The position numbers and the translations under genes were made by a program. The notes under the pieces were generated by a model. That model was not told where the DNA came from. It ran no database searches and saw nothing but the letters and a program-made list of their open reading frames with translations. This document shows positions 1 to 5,706 of a DNA stretch of 7,698 bases, piece after piece. Every line of letters starts with the position of its first letter. Within the stretch, counting starts at the first letter, position 1. The DNA comes from an uncultured Alistipes sp. (GTDB lineage: Bacteria; Bacteroidota; Bacteroidia; Bacteroidales; Rikenellaceae), in contig CATKXN010000134.1 of assembly GCA_949840605.1 (NCBI GenBank), positions 1-7,698 on the forward strand. Reading direction: 5' to 3'.

Positions 1-18
1 GGCTAAAAGCCGGTTTTT
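1..18 (+). terminator. 3' part of a Rho-independent terminator (cut by window edge)
   Basis: GGCT (1-4) and AGCC (8-11) pair around an AAA loop. They are followed by GG and five T (14-18). If CC and an A-run precede base 1, this is a classic symmetric A-tract/stem/T-tract terminator ending an upstream plus-strand gene, and it could also work in reverse. The left end is outside the window, so the full stem is inferred. Confidence 0.5.
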
Positions 19-46
19 AGTGATATGTTCGGGAAAAAGATATTTG
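16..46 (+). promoter_or_regulatory. weak candidate Bacteroidota promoter for trmN
   Basis: GATATTTG at 39-46 matches seven of eight positions of the -7 consensus TAnnTTTG. TTTA at 16-19 lies exactly 19 bp upstream, where the -33 TTTG is expected. The -7 box ends only 3 bp before the ATG at 50, so the transcript would be nearly leaderless. Two deviations from consensus make this tentative. Confidence 0.3.
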
Positions 47-49
47 CCG

Positions 50-751
50 ATGTTTTGTTTTAAGCAATTCACCATTCGCCAGGACCGCTGCCCGATGAAG
101 GTCGGCACCGACGGCGTTCTGCTGGGCGCCTGGGCCGGGGTGCGGCCCTCCGACCGGCGGATGCTCGACATCGGCACCGGCACGGGACTGATCGCCCTGA
201 TGCTGGCCCAGCGGGCTCCGGAGGCATATATTACAGGTGTCGATATCGACGACGTCTCGCAGGCCCGCGAGAATGCCGACGCCTCGCCGTGGGGCGGCAG
301 GGTGGCTTTCGAGCGGTGTCCCGTGCAGGAGTTCGCGGCGCCGGAGGGCTTCGACCTGATCGTCTCGAATCCGCCGTTTTTCGTCGATTCGCTCACCTGT
401 CCCGACGAGGGCCGCACCGCGGTGCGCCATGCCGTGCACCTGCCTTACGACGCTCTGCGCGACTCCGTGCTCCGACTGCTGGCCCCTGCGGGCAGCTTCG
501 CCGTGATTCTCCCTACGGCCGAGGCCGCGCGGTTCCTCGCGGTCTGCGCCGGACGGCTGGCCCTCGTGCGCCGCACCGATGTCCGCACCACGCCCCGCCG
601 CCCGGCCAAACGGGCGCTGATGGAGTTCGTCCGCGGGGAGGGTGTTGCGGCCGTGCCCGAAACCTCGGAACTGGTCGTCGGCACGGGCGAACACGAGTGC
701 TATACCCCCGAATACCGCACGCTTACCCGCGATTTTTACCTGAAATTTTGA
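50..751 (+). CDS. trmN: tRNA1(Val) (adenine(37)-N6)-methyltransferase, TrmN6/YfiC family
   Basis: A 233-residue Rossmann-fold methyltransferase that should transfer a methyl group from S-adenosylmethionine to N6 of A37 in a tRNA (tRNA1Val in E. coli, where the enzyme has about 245 residues). Visible marks: the conserved N-terminal FKQFTI...MKVGTDGVLLGAW segment (residues 4-28), SAM motif I DIGTGTG (40-46), the ribose-binding acidic stretch VDID (64-67), the catalytic SNPPFF motif of N6-adenine methyltransferases (106-111), and the family C-terminus EYRTLTRDFYL (221-231). The ATG at 50 is chosen because homology begins at once after it. An in-frame GTG at 20 would add ten residues that do not look conserved. 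No terminator follows; the next gene's promoter overlaps the stop codon. Family assignment is firm; the exact tRNA target in this phylum is inferred. Confidence 0.93.
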   Translation: MFCFKQFTIRQDRCPMKVGTDGVLLGAWAGVRPSDRRMLDIGTGTGLIALMLAQRAPEAYITGVDIDDVSQARENADASPWGGRVAFERCPVQEFAAPEGFDLIVSNPPFFVDSLTCPDEGRTAVRHAVHLPYDALRDSVLRLLAPAGSFAVILPTAEAARFLAVCAGRLALVRRTDVRTTPRRPAKRALMEFVRGEGVAAVPETSELVVGTGEHECYTPEYRTLTRDFYLKF

Positions 752-777
752 AGGCTCGCGAAAAAAAGTTACATTTG
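747..777 (+). promoter_or_regulatory. Bacteroidota sigma-70-type promoter of the DUF4831 gene
   Basis: TTTG at 747-750 (-33 box), a 19 bp spacer, and TACATTTG at 770-777, a perfect TAnnTTTG -7 box. Transcription should begin around 782-785, giving an untranslated leader of about 20 bases before the ATG at 805. The -33 box overlaps the TGA stop of trmN (749-751), so the promoter is packed into the gene end. Confidence 0.85.
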
Positions 778-804
778 TCGTATTGCAATAAAAAGACTCG
801 GACC

Positions 805-1698
805 ATGAAACTCAGACTTCTGGCATTTGCCCTGCTGCTCACGGGCGGCGTATCGGCACAGAACCCATACATCGCCCTGCAGGGCGTGAGCGAGACCGCT
901 TCGGGCGTCTCCGTCGCCCAGCCGCGCACGATCCTCGCCGTGGACGTCACGGTCGAGTGCGACCGGATACTTACGGGACCTTATGCGCGTTATGCGCAGA
1001 AGTACCTCGGGGTGCGCGCTCCGCTGGCCGACAAGACGACGTGGAGCATCACCGGGGCGCAGATCGCCCTGCTGGACCGCGATACCTATCTCAACGCCGG
1101 GGCTCCCGCGCCCGCTTCGATGCGCACGTTCAACCACGCTGCCTCCGACGAAGAGTTCGCGCGCCTGCAGCCCGACAAGACCGACATGACGACCCCCGCG
1201 CTGGAAGACGCCGCGCGTGCCGCCGCCGACCGGATTTTCTCGCTGCGCCGCCACCGGATCGAGCTCATCACGGGCGAAGCCGGGGAGAACGTCTTCGGCG
1301 AGGGGCTCAAGGCCGCCCTGGCCGAAATCGACCGCATGGAACAGAGCTATCTGGAACTGTTCCTCGGCAAGCGCACCGTTTCTACCGAGACCCGCCGCTA
1401 TGCGGTCTATCCGCAGGCGGACAAGAAACAGTATATCGTCTGCCGTTTCAGCCCGGCGGCCGGACTGCTGCCCGACAGCGACCTTTCGGGCGACATCGTG
1501 CTGCTGCAGATCGAGCCTTCGGGCAATACGAAGTGCGACCTCGAAGCCGGTCCGAAGGAGACCTCGGTCGTGGCGTGCCGCATCGCCGATCCTTCGGTCT
1601 GCACCGTACTCTCGGGCGGCCGCGAATATGCCCGTGCCGTGCTTCCGGTCTTCGAATTCGGACGCACGATCAACGTAGCCCTGCCGCGCCGCAAATAA
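805..1698 (+). CDS. DUF4831-type secreted protein of unknown function
   Basis: A 297-residue exported protein. Residues 1-18 form a signal peptide: Lys/Arg near the start, a Leu/Ala-rich core, and cleavage expected after Val-Ser-Ala before Gln19. There is no lipobox cysteine, so the product is probably periplasmic and soluble. The body resembles the Bacteroidota DUF4831 family: an early stretch on taking the value into a 'YARYAQKYLG' motif (about residues 62-71), then alternating strands and a long helical part around 140-185. No enzymatic motif is visible and the family has no established function. The start at 805 is set by the signal peptide and the promoter just upstream. The frame stays open upstream to 289, but that part overlaps trmN out of frame and is a shadow. 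The AlkD-like gene follows after 13 bp and is probably co-transcribed. Confidence 0.85.
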   Translation: MKLRLLAFALLLTGGVSAQNPYIALQGVSETASGVSVAQPRTILAVDVTVECDRILTGPYARYAQKYLGVRAPLADKTTWSITGAQIALLDRDTYLNAGAPAPASMRTFNHAASDEEFARLQPDKTDMTTPALEDAARAAADRIFSLRRHRIELITGEAGENVFGEGLKAALAEIDRMEQSYLELFLGKRTVSTETRRYAVYPQADKKQYIVCRFSPAAGLLPDSDLSGDIVLLQIEPSGNTKCDLEAGPKETSVVACRIADPSVCTVLSGGREYARAVLPVFEFGRTINVALPRRK

Positions 1699-1711
1699 TC
1701 CCGCACCGGAT

Positions 1712-2362
1712 ATGGATTTCACCTCCCGGATGGCCGCGCTGCTCGGGGCGTTCCGCCGCGAGCGCAACGGCGCCGTGGCCGATTCGATGCGCTTCTACGG
1801 CAAACCCTGCGGTCTGAACTACGGCGTCAGCCTCCCGACGCTCCGCTCGCTGGCGCGCGCCGAAGGCACCGACCATGAATTTGCCCGATACCTCTACCTG
1901 CAGGATGTCCGCTGCCTGCGGCTCGCGGCATTCCATGTCGCCGATCCGGCGCGGTTTGCGCCCGACGAATTCGCTTTCTGGGGCGACGGACTGTCGAACT
2001 CAGAGCTGGCCGAGGAGGCTGCTTTCGCCCTGCTGAGCCGTTCGGATGCCCTGCCTGCGCTCTTCGAAGCGTGGACCGCCCCGGACGCCCCCTGCCTCCG
2101 GCGGTATGCCGCCCTGATGGCCGCCGCCCGTGTCCCGCACCCGTCGCCGGCGTGGATCGCCCCGGCCGTCGAAGCCGTGCGCTGCGGCGCGCCTGACGAC
2201 GCCTTTGCCGCACGGCTGTTGGCGCAGGGCGCCGCGGCATTGCTGACCGCCGCAGGTTCCCTGAACGACGAAAACCGGCAGGCGGTACTCCGCGCAGCCG
2301 GTTCGTTGGATTCGTCCCCTGCCGCGGAATACCTCCGCGGCGAGCTGGAGTGGCGTCTGTAA
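1712..2362 (+). CDS. DNA alkylation repair family (AlkD-like) HEAT-repeat protein
   Basis: A 216-residue, Ala- and Arg-rich all-helical protein with no signal peptide. The pattern fits the AlkC/AlkD HEAT-repeat family: an N-terminal helix followed by FYGKPCGLNYGVSLPTLRSLAR (about residues 28-49, where the family has its 'GV..p.lR.la' block), then repeated helical hairpins such as RCLRLAAFHV and LAEEAAFALLSR. Classical AlkD proteins remove bulky or positively charged alkylated bases using an aromatic/Asp pair in a WWD..D-like segment. I cannot find that segment: the matching region reads FWGDGLSNSELAEE. The family assignment is therefore fair, while glycosylase activity is uncertain. It follows the DUF4831 gene by 13 bp on the same strand. 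Its stop is 2 bp from the convergent thioredoxin stop, and its last codons contain a strong hairpin. Confidence 0.7.
   Translation: MDFTSRMAALLGAFRRERNGAVADSMRFYGKPCGLNYGVSLPTLRSLARAEGTDHEFARYLYLQDVRCLRLAAFHVADPARFAPDEFAFWGDGLSNSELAEEAAFALLSRSDALPALFEAWTAPDAPCLRRYAALMAAARVPHPSPAWIAPAVEAVRCGAPDDAFAARLLAQGAAALLTAAGSLNDENRQAVLRAAGSLDSSPAAEYLRGELEWRL
2321..2341. terminator. 8-bp GC hairpin inside the end of the AlkD-like gene, candidate terminator of the minus-strand unit
   Basis: GCCGCGGA (2321-2328) and TCCGCGGC (2334-2341) are perfect inverted repeats around a five-base loop. The hairpin begins 23 bases beyond the thioredoxin stop on the minus strand, the usual place for a terminator, but there is no T-run after it. 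It also lies in the AlkD-like reading frame (codons for AAEYLRG). It may be only GC-rich coding sequence. Confidence 0.45.
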
Positions 2363-2364
2363 AC

Positions 2365-2688
2365 CTACAGCGGTACTTGTTCGCGATTTTCGAGTTCGTC
2401 GAGCACATGCACCAGGTGTCCGTAGTCCACCCGTCCGCTTTCGCGCCACAGCACTTCGCCGCGCCGGAAGAACATCAGCGTGGGGACCGACATGATGTTG
2501 TAGCGCCGCACGACTTCCGCCAGATCGGGGTCGTCGATGTCCATGCGGTAGACATCCGCGCGGCCGTTCATCCGTTTTTGAAATTTGTCGATCTCGGGGT
2601 GTATCGCCTGGCTGGGTCCGCACCAGGTGGCGAAGAAGTCCACCAGCGTCAGCGCATCCCGCCAGATGATCTTGTCGAAGTCTTTCAT
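2365..2688 (-). CDS. small thioredoxin-fold protein with a CGPS (monothiol) active site
   Basis: A 107-residue cytoplasmic single-domain thioredoxin (E. coli TrxA has about 109). Conserved features: LVDFFATWCGP (residues 15-25) with the buried Asp17, Trp22 and nucleophilic Cys23, and the cis-proline loop SVPT (67-70, Pro69), followed by a strand and the C-terminal helix. The resolving cysteine is replaced: residue 26 is Ser, encoded by AGC (plus-strand GCT at 2611-2613), and no other Cys is present. Such CxxS proteins cannot carry out normal dithiol disulfide reduction; they can act in mixed-disulfide, isomerase or glutathione/low-molecular-weight thiol reactions, or as binding partners. The start at 2688 gives the standard short N-terminus. 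It lies 19 bp after the epimerase-like gene on the same strand and is probably co-transcribed with it. Confidence 0.9.
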   Translation of the reverse strand: MKDFDKIIWRDALTLVDFFATWCGPSQAIHPEIDKFQKRMNGRADVYRMDIDDPDLAEVVRRYNIMSVPTLMFFRRGEVLWRESGRVDYGHLVHVLDELENREQVPL

Positions 2689-2707
2689 GGTCGCAGCCTT
2701 TTCGGAT

Positions 2708-3673
2708 TCAACTTATCTCCACCCACGTTATTCCCGCACGGGTCCTTTCGGCGAGCTCCTTTTCGACGTAGCTGATCGTCCGGCGCAGCCCTTCGATCAG
2801 CGGCGTGCGGGGCGTCCATCCCAGTTCGCGGCGCGCCGCCGAGATGTCGGGCGTGCGGCGCTGCACGTCGTCGATGCGGGCGTCGGTGTGCACGATCTGC
2901 GAACGGCTGCCCGTCAGGGAGATGATCTTCTCGGCCAGCGTGCGGATCGAGACTTCGTGGCTGCTGCCGAAATTGATCGTGCGCGTGGTTTCGGTCGGCG
3001 GGGCGTCCATCAGCCGCACCAGTCCGTCCACGATGTCCTCGACCCAGCAGAAAGTCCGCAGCTGTTCGCCGCTGCCGTTGACCGGAATGTCGCGGTTCTG
3101 AAGCGCTGCGACGATCATCTTCATCACCACGCGCTGGTCCATCAGGTCGGCGCCGGTGCCGTAGGTGTTGAATATGCGGGCGATGCGGGCGTCGACCCCG
3201 AATTCGTTCTGGTAGGCGCGGTGCATCGCCTCCGCCGCGCGTTTGCCCTCGGCGAGGATGCGGTGCGTGGAGCATGCGCTGACCTCCTCGGAGGTATCCC
3301 GGCAGTTGACGGCATAGACGTCGCCCGCCGAGGCGAAGAGGATGCGGGCGTGCTCCGTGCGCGCCGTGTCGAGGGCGTTTACCGACCCCAGCATGCTGAC
3401 TTTGAGCGTTTCGACGGGAAGTGCCTTGTTGTAGCGTACGCGCGACGGCGAGGTGAGGTTGTAAATTTCGTCGCAGCGGATTCCGAATTGCTGGACGATA
3501 TTGTGGCGGACATACCGGAACCCCGGGTGAGGAGGCATATCGCGCAGCAGCGGCGAATTGGCGACGTCGCGTACGTCCACGCAGAAAACTTCGTGCCCTT
3601 CGTCCAGCAGACGCAGACACAGGTGGGTGCCGATGAATCCCACGCCGCCCAGTATGACTATTCTCTTTTGCAT
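2708..3673 (-). CDS. extended SDR NAD-dependent epimerase/decarboxylase homologue (UXS-like) with altered active site
   Basis: A 321-residue extended short-chain dehydrogenase/reductase. The NAD-binding GGVGFIG (9-15) follows strand beta-1, and acidic Asp33 ends beta-2 (FCVDV). The body follows UDP-glucuronate decarboxylase (UXS)-type proteins: an IYNLTSPS block (70-77), AEGKRAAE (141-148), RIARIFNTYG (163-172), RVVMKMIVAAL (181-191), a VNGSGEQLRTFCWVEDIVDGL-like substrate/cofactor loop (198-218) and GWTP near the end (285-288). The catalytic YxxxK reads LAEGK: Leu140 (CTC, plus strand GAG at 3254-3256) replaces Tyr, while Lys144 is kept. The STSEVYG strand is changed to SAGDVYA (115-121). 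Normal sugar-nucleotide oxidation is therefore doubtful. There are no glycosyltransferase neighbours; it precedes the thioredoxin by 19 bp and follows radA by 103 bp. The substrate is unknown. Confidence 0.85.
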   Translation of the reverse strand: MQKRIVILGGVGFIGTHLCLRLLDEGHEVFCVDVRDVANSPLLRDMPPHPGFRYVRHNIVQQFGIRCDEIYNLTSPSRVRYNKALPVETLKVSMLGSVNALDTARTEHARILFASAGDVYAVNCRDTSEEVSACSTHRILAEGKRAAEAMHRAYQNEFGVDARIARIFNTYGTGADLMDQRVVMKMIVAALQNRDIPVNGSGEQLRTFCWVEDIVDGLVRLMDAPPTETTRTINFGSSHEVSIRTLAEKIISLTGSRSQIVHTDARIDDVQRRTPDISAARRELGWTPRTPLIEGLRRTISYVEKELAERTRAGITWVEIS

Positions 3674-3776
3674 TTCGTTCCGGTTTTTACCCGTAACAAA
3701 AGCAAAATCCGTTCCATGCCGGTGCGATTTCCGGCCCGTTTACGATGGATATGGGTACGCCGCGGGCGGTTCTTTC

Positions 3777-5150
3777 CTAAAGGGATTCCAGGAAAAGCGC
3801 CCGCGGGAGCTGGTCGATGCTGTTTATCGGCACCACCTCGATCCCTTTGGGACGCTTGCCGCCTTTGGCCAGATAGCCCGAGACGATGATACGCCTGAAT
3901 CCCAGCCGTGCCGCCTCGCTGATGCGCTGTTCGGTGCGGGGTGCCGGGCGCACCTCGCCCGAGAGGCCGATTTCGCCCGCACAGCAGACCCCGTCGGACA
4001 CGGGACGGTCGTAGTAGGAGGAGATGACCGCCGCCACGACCGCGAGGTCCAGCCCCGGGTCGGCGACCTTGAATCCGCCCGCGAAGTTCAGGAACACGTC
4101 CTTCTGGAACATCTTCATGCCCACGCGCTTCTCCAGCACGGCCAGCAGCATGTTCATGCGCCGCCCGTCGTAGCCCGTCGTCGAACGCTGGGGCGTGCCG
4201 TAGGCCGCACCGCTCACCAGCGCCTGCACCTCGATCAGATAGGGTCTCACGCCGTCGGCCGAAGCCCCCACGGCGATGCCCGAAAGCGGTTCCTCGTAGT
4301 GGGTCAGCAGGATCTCCGACGGGTTGTCGACTCCCCGGAGCCCGGCGTCGAGCATTTCGAACACGCCGATTTCGAACGTGGCGCCGAAACGGTTCTTGAT
4401 GCCCCGCAAAATGCGGTAGATGTTGTTGCTGTCGCCCTCGAACTGCAGGACCACGTCGACGATGTGTTCGAGTATCTTGGGCCCGGCTATCGTGCCGTCC
4501 TTGGTGATGTGTCCGATGATGAAGATCGACGTTCCGGTCGACTTGGCGTATTTCAGCAGCGTCGCCGCGCACTCGCGGATCTGCGACACGCTTCCCGCCG
4601 ACGAATCCAGCAGATCGGTGTAGATGGTCTGTATCGAGTCGATCACCACCAGGTCGGGACGGTGCTCGGCGATCTGCGCCACGATGTTCTCCAACAGCGT
4701 TTCGGGATAGATCAGACACTCGTCGTTGCCGATCCCGATCCGTGCCGCGCGCATCTTGATCTGCTCGGCCGACTCCTCGCCCGAGACGTAAAGGGTTTTC
4801 AGTCCGTTGGCCGCCAGTGCGATCTGCAGCGAGAGCGTCGATTTGCCGATGCCCGGCTCGCCGCCCACCAGGACCAGCGACCCGGGGACCATGCCGCCGC
4901 CCAGCACCCGGTTGACCTCGGCATTCCCGAGGTCGATCCGGATGTGCTCGCTCTCGCGGATGTCCTTCACCCGCTGGGGCTTCGCCGCGGGCAGGGGACC
5001 CGCAGCCGTAGCCGCAACCGAACCGCTTTCACGGGCGATGATCTCCTCGGTGAAGGTGTTCCACTCGCCGCACGAGGGACATCGTCCCAGCCATTTGGGG
5101 GCTTCGAACCCGCAGTTTTTGCAGAAATATGCCTTCTTGACCTTTGCCAT
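3777..5150 (-). CDS. radA: DNA repair protein RadA (Sms), DnaB-like branch-migration ATPase
   Basis: A full-length RadA of 457 residues (usual size about 450-460). It promotes branch migration and processing of recombination intermediates together with RecA. The N-terminal zinc finger has Cys10, Cys13, Cys24 and Cys27. The ATPase core has Walker A GEPGIGKST (97-105), Walker B LVVID (167-171) and the RadA-specific KNRFG motif (252-256). The C-terminal Lon-protease-like domain, which has no peptidase role in RadA, fills roughly 280-457 and ends in the conserved pattern RPAPR...RLGF...PKGIEVVPI. All key residues are intact. The ATG at 5148-5150 is one base after the TGA of the lipoprotein gene (TGA-A-ATG), which indicates translational coupling and transcription from the promoter in front of the LUD gene. 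The upstream link to a LUD protein and lipoprotein is not an obvious functional partnership. Confidence 0.98.
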   Translation of the reverse strand: MAKVKKAYFCKNCGFEAPKWLGRCPSCGEWNTFTEEIIARESGSVAATAAGPLPAAKPQRVKDIRESEHIRIDLGNAEVNRVLGGGMVPGSLVLVGGEPGIGKSTLSLQIALAANGLKTLYVSGEESAEQIKMRAARIGIGNDECLIYPETLLENIVAQIAEHRPDLVVIDSIQTIYTDLLDSSAGSVSQIRECAATLLKYAKSTGTSIFIIGHITKDGTIAGPKILEHIVDVVLQFEGDSNNIYRILRGIKNRFGATFEIGVFEMLDAGLRGVDNPSEILLTHYEEPLSGIAVGASADGVRPYLIEVQALVSGAAYGTPQRSTTGYDGRRMNMLLAVLEKRVGMKMFQKDVFLNFAGGFKVADPGLDLAVVAAVISSYYDRPVSDGVCCAGEIGLSGEVRPAPRTEQRISEAARLGFRRIIVSGYLAKGGKRPKGIEVVPINSIDQLPRALFLESL

Positions 5151-5151
5151 T

Positions 5152-5706
5152 TCAATTCGCGTTTGCCGAGGTATACGACCGGCGTTCGGCCTTCGTGATT
5201 CCGGCGTCGGGATAGAGCGCCTTGCAGGCTTCGGTCAGGTCGGTGACGAGCACCGTTTTGGCCCGTCCGTCCGTGTCCTGATAGGTCGAGAGCGTGAACG
5301 TGTACTCCGCCTCGGGTTCCGGACAGTAGATCAGCACCTCGTTCGTGCCCGGGGTCTTGAAGAAAGCCGCCGTCACCGTGCCGGCCTCCGCGGCGGTCTC
5401 GATCTGCGCGCGTCCGCCGTTGTATTTCGAGAAATTGAGCGTATAACGCCCGCCCGCCTGCACGTGCGCCGACGCCACGATTGCGGCCTTGATCGCTTCG
5501 ATCGCCGGATCGGCCGTTTCACCCCCGTCCGCCCGGCTTTCGGGCGTCGGTTCGGGCGTCGGTTCGGGCTCGGGGCTCGGAGCGGTCACTACGGCCTCGA
5601 CGCGCACGACGGGGTAGACGGCCGTGTAGAACACTTCCGATTCGCTGCAGGCCGCCAGCAGCAGGGCCGTCAGCACGACGGCGCCGTATTTCAGTCTGTT
5701 TCTCAT
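5152..5706 (-). CDS. small lipoprotein with Pro-Glu-Thr linker, function unknown
   Basis: A 184-residue predicted lipoprotein. Residues 1-19 form a type II signal peptide (Arg/Lys start, VVLTALL core, lipobox LAAC), with lipidation expected at Cys20; the mature end then reads SESE. An anionic stretch just after the Cys can direct Bacteroidota lipoproteins to the cell surface, but this one is only suggestive. A low-complexity linker of Pro, Glu and Thr (about residues 44-57) tethers a small C-terminal domain (about 66-184) predicted by eye to be mainly beta, with YTLNFSKYN and YTFTLSTYQD strands. I do not recognise the domain. The ATG overlaps the LUD stop (ATGA, 5703-5706), and radA follows after a single base, so it is the middle gene of a tightly coupled trio. 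Confidence 0.85.
   Translation of the reverse strand: MRNRLKYGAVVLTALLLAACSESEVFYTAVYPVVRVEAVVTAPSPEPEPTPEPTPESRADGGETADPAIEAIKAAIVASAHVQAGGRYTLNFSKYNGGRAQIETAAEAGTVTAAFFKTPGTNEVLIYCPEPEAEYTFTLSTYQDTDGRAKTVLVTDLTEACKALYPDAGITKAERRSYTSANAN
5539..5574 (-). repeat. 12-bp tandem repeat coding the PEPT linker
   Basis: The plus-strand unit TTCGGGCGTCGG occurs at 5539-5550 and 5551-5562, with a degenerate third copy at 5563-5574. On the coding strand it gives repeated Pro-Thr-Pro-Glu inside the lipoprotein linker. Unit length is a multiple of three, so copy-number change would lengthen or shorten the linker without a frameshift. Confidence 0.8.

Noticed and set aside
20..49. GTG at 20 as the trmN start
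   Set aside because: The ten extra residues do not look conserved and overlap the terminator/promoter region; the ATG at 50 directly precedes the conserved FKQFTI segment.
17..694. Long minus-strand open frame opposite trmN (225 codons)
   Set aside because: Arg/Gly/His-rich composition with no motif; a shadow of the GC-rich trmN coding frame.
769..1767. Long minus-strand open frame opposite the DUF4831 gene (332 codons)
   Set aside because: Would cover the promoter and whole gene on the other strand; composition is typical of an antisense shadow, and the plus-strand product has a signal peptide and a promoter.
3683..3715. T-rich TTTTGCTTTTG upstream of the epimerase-like gene as its own promoter
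   Set aside because: The best -7 match (TGCTTTTG) lacks the A of TAnnTTTG and has no TTTG 19 bp upstream, so read-through from radA is equally likely.
3658..3717. 19-codon minus-strand reading frame (M-E-R-I-L-L-L-L...) overlapping the epimerase start, possible leader peptide
   Set aside because: No attenuator-like hairpins or ribosome-binding site to support it; too short to separate from chance.
3718..3735. GCCGG/CCGGC hairpin between radA and the epimerase-like gene
   Set aside because: Only five base pairs with an eight-base loop and no directly adjoining T-run; not enough to call a terminator dividing the two genes.
2585..5198. Long plus-strand open frames opposite the thioredoxin, epimerase-like gene and radA
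   Set aside because: The minus strand carries clear families with intact motifs across the same bases; plus-strand products are His/Arg/Asp-rich with no recognisable domain.
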